Assembly: GCA_942493325.1 (NCBI GenBank)
Contig: OW818689.1
Location: forward strand, 806,001-870,000
DNA from: JAAFHB01 sp942493325
GTDB lineage: Bacteria > Bacteroidota > Bacteroidia > Bacteroidales > Prolixibacteraceae
DNA: 64,000 nt
Reading direction: 5' to 3'
A program made the translations under genes and the position numbers. Within the stretch, counting starts at the first letter, position 1. The number at the start of each line of letters is the position of its first letter. The notes below the pieces were generated by a model. The model had not been told where the DNA came from. It searched no databases and saw only the letters and a list, made by a program, of their open reading frames with translations. Shown piece after piece: positions 53,044-59,850 of this stretch.

Positions 53044-54351
53044 ATGAACAATTCATTTAAAATTTTAACGAGTACTTTTATTGTTGCAATAGGTTTTTTG
53101 GCACTTTTATCCAATTGTTCGAAAGACACAAACGCTGACAGCGAAGAGGTAACACCCTCACCCAGACAACTATATGAATTTTCGGTCCCGGGAGCCGGAT
53201 TCAGCGTTGGATGTCCGACACTGGTGAATGATTTTATTTACATCGGAACTTCCGTAAATTTAACATACTTATCATCTGTCAATAATTATTTTTATAAACT
53301 TGATAAAACGCTGCATAAAATATGGGAATTCCCCTTAAGTAATAAACAATTGAGAGGGCCGGCATCATTGGATAGTTACGGCAACATTTATTTTGTGGTA
53401 GATTCAGGAAGAACAACTTTACATGGAAATGCTCACAATAAAATTTATTCACTTGACAATAGTGGTAAATTCAGATGGTCTAAAGTTATTGGATCTTTGG
53501 ACCAGTCACCAACAGTGAAAAACCTTGCAATTGCCAGTGACAATACCATTTATGCGTTAGGAGATACATTGTTTGCATTTGATACAAATGGAAATAAAAA
53601 ATGGACTTACTTTAATAATTCTTTTTCAGCAGAACTAATGAGTGCACCAATTATTGATCCTAACGGGAATATATATGTTATTACCTCAGGAAAGATAATC
53701 TCACTTGATAAAAATGGAAATCAAAGGTGGATATGTGATTCCGGAGAACATGGAGGAGTTTCGTGTCCTGCATTTTCGAAAGATAATTCTAATTTAATAG
53801 TTGCGATATACAAAACAATTCTTTCAATACAAACCTTAAATGGCAGCATTAACTGGAAATATGCTGTTGATATGAATGCTGATTTTAGATCTTCACCCGC
53901 TGTTGATGATAACAATGTAATTTATATCGGAAGCCATGGTAACGGAGGCGAAAAGGACGAATCTGCTTTATATGCAATTAAAGCAGATGGTTCAGGAATA
54001 TTGTGGCAATTTGACCTTGGATCTGACATTTATTCTTCCCCTACTTTAGGAAATGACAGAGTAATTTATATTGGTTCGGAAGGACATGGCAACACAACTG
54101 ATAAGCATAACAGAGTACATGCCATTGATATGACAAATGGGAATATAAAATGGTCAGCTCAGCTTTCTATGGATGTTCTCTGGGGGTCTCCAGTATTATC
54201 GAATACTGGTATTTTATACGTATCAACTATGTACATTGCTGGCGAAGAAAAGTCTGGCATATATGGTTTTAAAACGGATGCCACAGGACTTCTTCCAAAT
54301 TGCGGCTCACCAACCTATCAGTTGAGTAATGCTCACAATGGAAGAAGATAA
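53044..54351 (+). CDS. PQQ-like beta-propeller lipoprotein
   Basis: 435 residues; signal peptide with lipobox LALLSNC gives a lipoprotein. The body repeats PQQ-type blades of the form (Y/F)xLDxx-G-xxxWx: KIYSLDNSGKFRWSKVIGS, LFAFDTNGNKKWTYF, IISLDKNGNQRWICDSG, LYAIKADGSGILWQFDLGS, RVHAIDMTNGNIKWSAQL. These fit a seven- or eight-bladed propeller without redox residues that I can see, so a structural or binding role (as in BamB-like proteins) is more likely than dehydrogenase. No operon partner before it. Confidence 0.85.
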   Translation: MNNSFKILTSTFIVAIGFLALLSNCSKDTNADSEEVTPSPRQLYEFSVPGAGFSVGCPTLVNDFIYIGTSVNLTYLSSVNNYFYKLDKTLHKIWEFPLSNKQLRGPASLDSYGNIYFVVDSGRTTLHGNAHNKIYSLDNSGKFRWSKVIGSLDQSPTVKNLAIASDNTIYALGDTLFAFDTNGNKKWTYFNNSFSAELMSAPIIDPNGNIYVITSGKIISLDKNGNQRWICDSGEHGGVSCPAFSKDNSNLIVAIYKTILSIQTLNGSINWKYAVDMNADFRSSPAVDDNNVIYIGSHGNGGEKDESALYAIKADGSGILWQFDLGSDIYSSPTLGNDRVIYIGSEGHGNTTDKHNRVHAIDMTNGNIKWSAQLSMDVLWGSPVLSNTGILYVSTMYIAGEEKSGIYGFKTDATGLLPNCGSPTYQLSNAHNGRR

Positions 54352-54396
54352 TAAATTACCAGATCTGAAAAAGACCAGAATATTGTATTATTTTCT

Positions 54397-54434
54397 AAAA
54401 AAGGAAGGTAATTATGTAAATTATTGTTTCCTTT
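54397..54434 (+). terminator. Possible intrinsic terminator after the propeller lipoprotein
   Basis: AAAAAAGGAA near 54397 pairs with TTCCTTT near 54428-54434 around an AT-rich loop; the stem is only about 7 bp firm and the tail short. Weak call. Confidence 0.35.
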
Positions 54435-54512
54435 AATATTGATAATTGAATTGTTAAGCGCAAGCAGAAGAAAAAAAACCCTGTAATTGAAACCAATGAA
54501 ATTAAGAAAAAT

Positions 54513-54788
54513 ATGAAAATTGAATTAAATAAAAACCAATATAAAACATTACTGACTGTCATGTATTGCGGTGAGTGGGTTTTAAATTGTCATAAGATAA
54601 AAGATGACAAATTATCAAAAGAAACTGATGATTTAGAACAATTGATATTTGCATTTGCAAAAGAGGATGGATTGGAAAAATGGATTGAATATGATGATGA
54701 GATGGAGAAATATTTTCCAACGGCAGATATGGAGGATAAAATTCATGTTCATATTGATAAATATAATAATAAACAAAAAAGAAAATGA
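54513..54788 (+). CDS. Small conserved-looking acidic hypothetical protein
   Basis: 91 residues (MKIELNKNQYKTLLTVMYC...EWVLNCHKIKDD...). Helical and acidic with an LLTVMYCGEWVLN stretch; no membrane segment. The TGA overlaps the following gene's ATG (ATGA, 4 bases), so it is translationally coupled to the PQQ propeller. Function unknown; coupling suggests a shared transcript rather than shared activity. Confidence 0.7.
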   Translation: MKIELNKNQYKTLLTVMYCGEWVLNCHKIKDDKLSKETDDLEQLIFAFAKEDGLEKWIEYDDEMEKYFPTADMEDKIHVHIDKYNNKQKRK

Positions 54789-56116
54789 AGCTTAAAAAAC
54801 CAGTAATTCTAACTTACCTCCTGACATTCTGTGTATTGAATATTTATGCCCAGGACTGGCCTCAGTTTCTGGGTCCTGAAAGAAACAGTACCTCTCCCCA
54901 GAAAAATTTACTTCGCACCTGGCCGGAAAACGGGCCCGAAGTGTTGTGGACTACAAGTATCGGTATTGGCTATGGTGGGCCGGTGGTAAAAGACGGAAAT
55001 GTTTATTTGCTTGACCGAAACGACAGTATCGGGGATATTATGCGAAGTTTCGAGCTTACAACAGGCAAAGAACTTTGGAATCATGCAATGGCATCGCCCG
55101 GAACATTTCCATTTCCGGGTGCACGAAGTGTACCGGCTGTTGACGGAAACTATGTGTATGCCTGTGGCGCTATGGGCGATTTGTACTGCCTTGATATCAA
55201 TACACATAAACTGGTTTGGAGTAAAAATATCTGGACAGGTTTTGGGGGTACTAAACTGCCAATCTGGGCAATTTCACAGTGTCCACTAATATATGGGAAC
55301 CTGGTTATTGTATCCTCGCAAGCTCCTGAAGCCGGTGTTGTTGCTTATAATAAATTAACCGGAGATATTGTCTGGAAAACCCGGAATCTTGGAAACGAAA
55401 CCTACGTGAGTCCTACTATTGCAAAAATATCCGGTGAAGACCATGTTGTAATGGTAACTTCTTCAACAAACCCGTTCGGACATCCGGAAGCAACAAAAAC
55501 ATTAGGTAATATAATTGGTATTGAGCCGATTACAGGAAAAGTGATTTGGGAATACAAAAACTGGGAATGTCATATCTCTGTGGCAAATGCCGTAGAAGCC
55601 GGTAACAATAAATTGCTTGTTGTTGGAGGTTATGAGCTTGGTTGTGTGATGATAAAAGTTGAAAAGCTGGCAGCTGATTCTTACACTGTGACCGAACTGT
55701 TTAAGCATAACGAATTTGGCGACCAGACAAAACCGCCCGTCTTATGCAATGGCTATTTTTATGGTCAGTTTGGAACGAACAGTAAGCGCGATGGTTTAGT
55801 TTGTATGGATATGGATGGGAAAATAATGTGGAAAACAAAAAATGAACCTCGGTTTGATAAAGGAAGTATGATCCTGGCAGACGGATTGCTCCTTGCTACT
55901 AACGGCACAAATAAGTTATACTTAATTGAGCCGGATCCTACAGGATTCAAGCCGCTTGCTTCTGCAGATTTACTGAAACAAGGAGGCGTAAACAATAAAA
56001 ATCCGATGACAAATTTTGGCGGTTCAACTCAAAACTGGGCACCTATCGCACTGGCTGACGGCAAACTACTAATTCGAGACCAACAAAGAATGATGTGTGT
56101 AAAAGTGACGCAATGA
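54785..56116 (+). CDS. Secreted PQQ-binding-like beta-propeller protein
   Basis: 443 residues; signal peptide MKLKKPVILTYLLTFCVLNIYA then QDWPQFLGPERNSTSP, the usual N-terminus of secreted outer-membrane-type PQQ-propellers of Bacteroidota and Planctomycetes. Blades: GNVYLLDRNDS, GDLYCLDINTHKLVWSKN, GVVAYNKLTGDIVWKTRN and LVCMDMDGKIMWKT. It lacks the Cys pair and dehydrogenase residues that I would expect in a quinoprotein enzyme, so a binding or scaffolding role is likely. Overlaps the small gene before it by 4 bases. Confidence 0.85.
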   Translation: MKLKKPVILTYLLTFCVLNIYAQDWPQFLGPERNSTSPQKNLLRTWPENGPEVLWTTSIGIGYGGPVVKDGNVYLLDRNDSIGDIMRSFELTTGKELWNHAMASPGTFPFPGARSVPAVDGNYVYACGAMGDLYCLDINTHKLVWSKNIWTGFGGTKLPIWAISQCPLIYGNLVIVSSQAPEAGVVAYNKLTGDIVWKTRNLGNETYVSPTIAKISGEDHVVMVTSSTNPFGHPEATKTLGNIIGIEPITGKVIWEYKNWECHISVANAVEAGNNKLLVVGGYELGCVMIKVEKLAADSYTVTELFKHNEFGDQTKPPVLCNGYFYGQFGTNSKRDGLVCMDMDGKIMWKTKNEPRFDKGSMILADGLLLATNGTNKLYLIEPDPTGFKPLASADLLKQGGVNNKNPMTNFGGSTQNWAPIALADGKLLIRDQQRMMCVKVTQ

Positions 56117-56209
56117 TTTAACATCTGTACTATTTAGAAATAAAAATAAATCCCTTAACGTGACCTGATTGTAAACAATTTTGACTCAAAAAACTTGTAC
56201 TGAAATATA

Positions 56210-56252
56210 CCGTACACTTTAAAGTATTGTACGGGAATTTTCCGTATATTTG
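56210..56252 (+). promoter_or_regulatory. Promoter and palindromic operator of the TacAT-like operon
   Basis: TATATTTG at 56245-56252 is a perfect -7 match, 18 bases before the antitoxin ATG, so the leader is very short. Immediately upstream lie CCGTAC-ACTTTAAAGT-(ATT)-GTACGG, a nearly symmetrical palindrome, and a second one (ACGGGAATTTTCCGT). Both would overlap the RNA-polymerase site and fit autorepression by the antitoxin. Confidence 0.6.
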
Positions 56253-56269
56253 TAAAAATATGTAAAGCC

Positions 56270-56554
56270 ATGAGAACAACGATTAAAGAACAAGCCAGAT
56301 TTGACGCACGACTTCCAAAAGAGCAAAAACAGTTCTTTGAAAGAGCTGCATATTTAGGTGGGTTCAGAAACTTAACAGACTTCGTTATTTTTACAGTTCA
56401 GGAAAAAGCAAAAGAAATAATCAAAGAGAAAGAACAAATCATTGCTTCTGAGAGAGACAGTCAGATATTTTTCGATGCAATAATTAAACCAGGAAAGCCG
56501 TCTGAATCTTTGAAAAAGGCTTTGGATGATTATAATGCTTTTGCCTCAAAATAG
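56270..56554 (+). CDS. DUF1778-family antitoxin (TacA-like)
   Basis: 94 residues. The N-terminus MRTTIKEQARFDARLPKEQKQFFERAA is the ribbon-helix-helix DNA-binding unit of DUF1778 antitoxins, and the acidic, charged C-terminus (IIKPGKPSESLKKALDDYNAF) is the part that wraps and neutralises the GNAT toxin. Its stop is 4 bases before the toxin ATG. The palindromes just upstream are probable operators for autoregulation. Confidence 0.9.
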   Translation: MRTTIKEQARFDARLPKEQKQFFERAAYLGGFRNLTDFVIFTVQEKAKEIIKEKEQIIASERDSQIFFDAIIKPGKPSESLKKALDDYNAFASK

Positions 56555-56558
56555 AACA

Positions 56559-57053
56559 ATGATTGAACTATTAGACAAGAAGCACAATCTAAATAATTTT
56601 GACTGTGGGAAAGAGTTATTAAACAATTACATAAAAAATCAAGCCGGACAAGACATAAACAGAAAATTGTCCGCTTGTTTTGTTTTTGCAGAAAAAGAAA
56701 CAAATTGCATTCAAGGATACTACACATTATCAAACTATAGTATTCCACTTAGCAGCTTTCCCCAGCAAATAAGAAGGAAGTTACCTCAATCTTATAATTC
56801 CATTCCGACAACATTATTGGGGAGATTAGCGATTGATAAAAACTGTCAGGGTAAAGGATTAGGAAAAATTTTATTAATAGACGCATTGAAAAGAAGTTAT
56901 GAAATATCAAAAGAAATTGGCGCATTTGCGGTTGTTGTTGACCCAATAGACAAAGAAGCTGAGCTGTTTTATGAAAAGTATGACTTTATAAGACTTCCGG
57001 ACAGCGAAAAATTGTTTATTGCAATCAGAACATTAAAAGAACTTTTCGACTAA
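56559..57053 (+). CDS. GNAT-family acetyltransferase toxin (TacT-like)
   Basis: 164 residues from ATG 56559 (MIELLDKKHNLNNFDCG); the frame is open further 5' but overlaps the antitoxin. GNAT motif A is present: LLGRLAIDKNCQGKGLGKILL (Q-x-x-G-x-G for acetyl-CoA), and the fold ends in ELFYEKYDFIRLP. Toxins of this type acetylate the amino group of charged tRNAs and stop translation, restrained by the DUF1778 antitoxin just upstream. Complete and apparently intact pair. Confidence 0.9.
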   Translation: MIELLDKKHNLNNFDCGKELLNNYIKNQAGQDINRKLSACFVFAEKETNCIQGYYTLSNYSIPLSSFPQQIRRKLPQSYNSIPTTLLGRLAIDKNCQGKGLGKILLIDALKRSYEISKEIGAFAVVVDPIDKEAELFYEKYDFIRLPDSEKLFIAIRTLKELFD

Positions 57054-57177
57054 TAAAAAAATTCTGCGCCCAATCGGATTGACCGTCCCAAAGGTGGATA
57101 CACCTTAGGCAGAGCCGGCCATACATGCATAGTTCCCACTTTTGAATAAAGTGATCAATACAGCATATTGAAATTTT

Positions 57178-57633
57178 ATGAAGACTGAAAATCGACCACT
57201 CGACGGTAATGAAAGTAGCAGACTATCAGAGAGCATCAGACAACTAGGAAAAACTGCTAATCCGAAGTTAAACTGGACGACCATTCTCATTTTGGCTTTA
57301 TTGACGGTTTTATCTGCTATTCATATTTACTATTACGACAAATCTAATTTTTCGCTGATTTCTAAATTCTTAGTATGTTTGTTTCCAGTAGTAATCTGGA
57401 CTAAAGTTGAGAATGAATACAAAGGCAGTAAAAAAAGAACTGAATATCTAAGTGGATTGAAAGAAATTGAAAGAAATAAAACCATTAATGTTGTTGAAAT
57501 ATATGCAAGCCGAATTATTGAGTTTATAGAAAACAAGGACGAAGGAACTCTTTATTTAATTGAACTTATTTTAAAGAGAGGGGGTTCCCGGGCGACCTGG
57601 AAATTGAAAAAAAGAAATTTGACGAGATTCTAA
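57178..57633 (+). pseudogene. Two-TM hypothetical protein, apparently frameshifted near the 3' end
   Basis: The frame gives 151 residues. Residues ~38-60 (ILILALLTVLSAIHIYYY) and ~65-80 (FLVCLFPVVIWTKV) are membrane segments, followed by a charged helix. After ELILKRGG at about 57585 the sequence turns into SRATWKLKKRNLTRF, but the -1 frame from there reads GDLEIEKKKFDEILREIKAIA-stop at 57656, which continues the helix smoothly. One base appears missing in the GGGGTTCCCGGG run, so the original protein was likely ~159 residues. Real mutation or assembly error cannot be separated here. Confidence 0.6.
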
Positions 57634-57656
57634 GAGAGATTAAAGCGATTGCCTGA

Positions 57657-58084
57657 CAGCGATTTGCCAAAACCGGAAACAAGTGAGAATATGAAGATTA
57701 AATTTAAAATCAAAAATAAACAGGCCGGTTAACGTAGCCGCAAAATAGTATAAAATAAAATAGAGGATTGATGTATTGTTATTAAAGTAATTATGTAAAT
57801 TGCGAGAAAATAATATGAAACAAACATACTTCATATGGAATAATACATCCTGAAATAAAAGATTGGAAAAATTTTCCGTGGTCATATGAGGAAAAATGTC
57901 AATCAGCACTCAGAAATATTGCATTTATTAATATAAATAAATTACCTGGAAGTTCATTTTAACTGACAGAGATTATATAATGGATATAGTCGAAATCACC
58001 AGAAAATGGACGAAAGATTTTAAGCTAATTGAATCTTGAGAAAAATAACACTTATTGTTCTTATGCTTAGTAAAATTTATAAGT
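57657..58084. other. Interval with one gene fragment
   Basis: About 430 AT-rich bases. The only coding-like piece is at 57822-57962; nothing else recognised. Confidence 0.5.
57822..57962 (+). pseudogene. 3' fragment of an unidentified gene
   Basis: A frame without ATG runs from the stop at 57816 and reads GIIHPEIKDWKNFPWSYEEK, CQSALRNIAFININKLPGSSF-stop. The regular W/F/Y and amphipathic pattern looks like real protein rather than noise, but the start and the N-terminal part are missing. I do not recognise the family. Confidence 0.4.
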
Positions 58085-58282
58085 ATGGAAAAGAATTTAA
58101 TACGTCTGTTGTTTCATGTTGTATTATTAGCAATTGGGCTTGTGCTTATGATTGGTGGAATAATGACTGGGAAACATGGTGCAACAGTTGTAGGACTATG
58201 TGTTTCTGCAGTAAATATTCAACAATGGATTCAGTGGAAAAAAGAAGAAAAAACAACAATAAAAATAAATCATAACATATGA
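58085..58282 (+). CDS. Small membrane protein
   Basis: 65 residues from ATG 58085. One hydrophobic helix (about 7-25, LLFHVVLLAIGLVLMIGGI) and a second short one (ATVVGLCVSAVNI), then a basic tail. Its TAA lies within the next gene start (ATGA-like 4-base overlap at 58279), so the two are translationally coupled. Function unknown; possible membrane partner of the next protein. Confidence 0.6.
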   Translation: MEKNLIRLLFHVVLLAIGLVLMIGGIMTGKHGATVVGLCVSAVNIQQWIQWKKEEKTTIKINHNI

Positions 58283-58461
58283 AATACAAAGTGCATCGCA
58301 TAGAAGTCAAAAGTGACAATATGCAGGAAAAATTAGAACAGTTTTTAAATACAGTGGAAGGAGAAGTAATTTCCGTATTCCCGAATGTCAGACCCACTTT
58401 GATGATTTTAGGTGGAACAGCCAAAGTTGACTATTTATTGGTTGTTGAAAAAATCAAATAA
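58279..58461 (+). CDS. Small conserved-looking soluble protein
   Basis: 60 residues (MKYKVHRIEVKSDNMQEKLE ... TVEGEVISVFPNVRP ... KVDYLLVVEKIK). The pattern of a short alpha/beta unit with EGEVISVFPNV and VDYLLVVEK is one I associate with a recurrent Bacteroidota family of small proteins of unknown function. It is coupled by overlap to the small membrane protein before it. Confidence 0.7.
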   Translation: MKYKVHRIEVKSDNMQEKLEQFLNTVEGEVISVFPNVRPTLMILGGTAKVDYLLVVEKIK

Positions 58462-58619
58462 TATCCTTGAGAACAAACTGTAATTATGATAGACAAAAAA
58501 AAATTATTCACTGATACGAACCTTGATTTACCATAATTTGATTAATTAAAAATAATGTCATCACAGAATTTATTCAACAGAATATAAAAATTTATTATGT
58601 TCAATTTAAAATTAAACAA

Positions 58620-59009
58620 ATGGACGATTCAATTTTAAAAAAACAAGTTGCAAATTTTTATGGTTTTGAAAGTATTGATTCTTTGGGGAAACATCATTAT
58701 CATCCAGCGGTTATCAGAGGTAATGGGGATTTACTACTCACTAAAAATGGAGTCTGTTTTAATCAGTGGATTACCCAAAAAGAATATAATATTCCCCTCG
58801 ATAAAATCACCAGGATTGAAATAAGAACATGGCATAATTTGAAAATGAAATGGCCTGGAAAAGTGTTGCGCATTCATTTTAAAGAAGGAGAGGATACCAA
58901 AATCTTTGGAATAGCGCTTGGCGGAATACTAAGCATTACAAAAGGTGGGCAAGATGATGTTTATTTATGGAAGGAAAAAATCGAATCATTGATGAAAGAA
59001 CAATTCTGA
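58620..59009 (+). CDS. Hypothetical protein, possible bacterial PH-like fold
   Basis: 129 residues: after a short helical start (LKKQVANFYGFESIDS) come alternating strands (GNGDLLLTKNGVCFNQWI, IPLDKITRIEIRT, GKVLRIHFKEGEDTKIFGIA) and a final helix DVYLWKEKIESLMKEQF. This order of seven strands plus a C-terminal helix fits a bacterial PH-like domain (inference). No signal peptide. Isolated gene; what it binds is unknown. Confidence 0.65.
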   Translation: MDDSILKKQVANFYGFESIDSLGKHHYHPAVIRGNGDLLLTKNGVCFNQWITQKEYNIPLDKITRIEIRTWHNLKMKWPGKVLRIHFKEGEDTKIFGIALGGILSITKGGQDDVYLWKEKIESLMKEQF

Positions 59010-59200
59010 GAAAAACTTAACGGGCACCGGGGCAATTCAGGCTCTTTACCGGAACATTATTCGGTTTGCGTTGATGGCGGCACCGGCGTTGATTTCGGCT
59101 AATTTTGTTATTTTTATCTTATTCATCGTTTTCCGGAATCGTCCATTTCCATGATTCCACTACAATAATAAGTAACAATATTTATCTGTTGTTTATTGTC

Positions 59201-59254
59201 GACTTCGCTCAGTGAGCAGCTCAGTGAACTCGTTCAGTGACTACGCTCGGTGAA
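59201..59254. repeat. GCTCAGTGA repeat cluster, copy A
   Basis: GACTTCGCTCAGTGAGCAGC, then CTCAGTGA, TTCAGTGA and CTCGGTGA occur in tandem with 3-5-base spacers. On the minus strand the repeat supplies the last residues (VTERVH-stop) of the zinc-finger gene. Related copies lie at 62672-62703 and 63477-63511. Confidence 0.8.
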
Positions 59255-59619
59255 TTTTCCTCATTTTCTAAAACGGGATTGATAAGTAGAATATTTTTGT
59301 GATCAAGTTCCCTAAATCCATGATCATAACAGTAATAACAGACATTGTTGCCTGGTGATATACTCTTACTGGTGAAAAAGTCGAAACGGTACCCACTCTT
59401 CTGCAAATCGAGTTTAGTTGTTGTTGTTGTTCCCATCGCCAGGAGTATTGTAAGTATGCTATGGTTTTTTTGAAGAATCCGGTTGACAGCAAGGATGAGG
59501 GAATTGCACTCGAGGTAAATTTTATGGTTGTTGACACTGCGGCATTGATTGCTACAAAATTTTTGATCGTCACGACCCTTGCGGAGTACAGCGCATTTAA
59601 GACATTTTATTTCGTTCAT
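59221..59619 (-). CDS. Small zinc-ribbon protein
   Basis: 132 residues. The N-terminal zinc ribbon has two Cys pairs: IKCLKCAVLRKGRDDQKFCSNQCR (C-x2-C...C-x3-C). The middle region (ILAVNRILQKNHSILTILL) is helical and the next part is the FxF...CYYCYDHGFRELDHKN block. Similar small ribbon proteins recur in Bacteroidota as hypotheticals, and the spacing matches them as I know them. The last residues (PSVVTERVH) come from a repeat, so the natural C-terminus is probably shorter or altered. Confidence 0.7.
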   Translation of the reverse strand: MNEIKCLKCAVLRKGRDDQKFCSNQCRSVNNHKIYLECNSLILAVNRILQKNHSILTILLAMGTTTTTKLDLQKSGYRFDFFTSKSISPGNNVCYYCYDHGFRELDHKNILLINPVLENEENSPSVVTERVH

Positions 59620-59712
59620 ATTAGTTTATTCAGCTAATTCGTTGATTTATGGTAAAGCGAACCGACTAAATCAGGCCCGGATTTTGAGCCACAAAACTAA
59701 AACCAATACCCG

Positions 59713-59758
59713 TTTTTATCCGTTTTTAACCGGATATAACCGGATAAAAACGGATAAA
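59713..59758. repeat. 15-bp inverted repeat with a direct repeat in the loop
   Basis: TTTTATCCGTTTTTA (59713-59727) is exactly complementary to TAAAAACGGATAAAA (59744-59758). The 16-base loop contains two ACCGGATA-like direct repeats. It lies between the histidine kinase end and the zinc-ribbon gene start (both minus), so it may be a terminator or an operator; there is no clean T-run. Confidence 0.65.
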
Positions 59759-59850
59759 AGTTATTGTGAAGACTACCAATCACTTCACACTCAGTAACGA
59801 CTTCTAATTTGGTAAGGCTGGACGGAAAATTTGGTTAAAAAGGTCATCAT

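Noticed and set aside
53044..56116. Quinoprotein dehydrogenase genes
   Set aside because: The blades show the PQQ-repeat pattern, but the catalytic Asp, adjacent Cys pair and heme domain of such enzymes are not seen.
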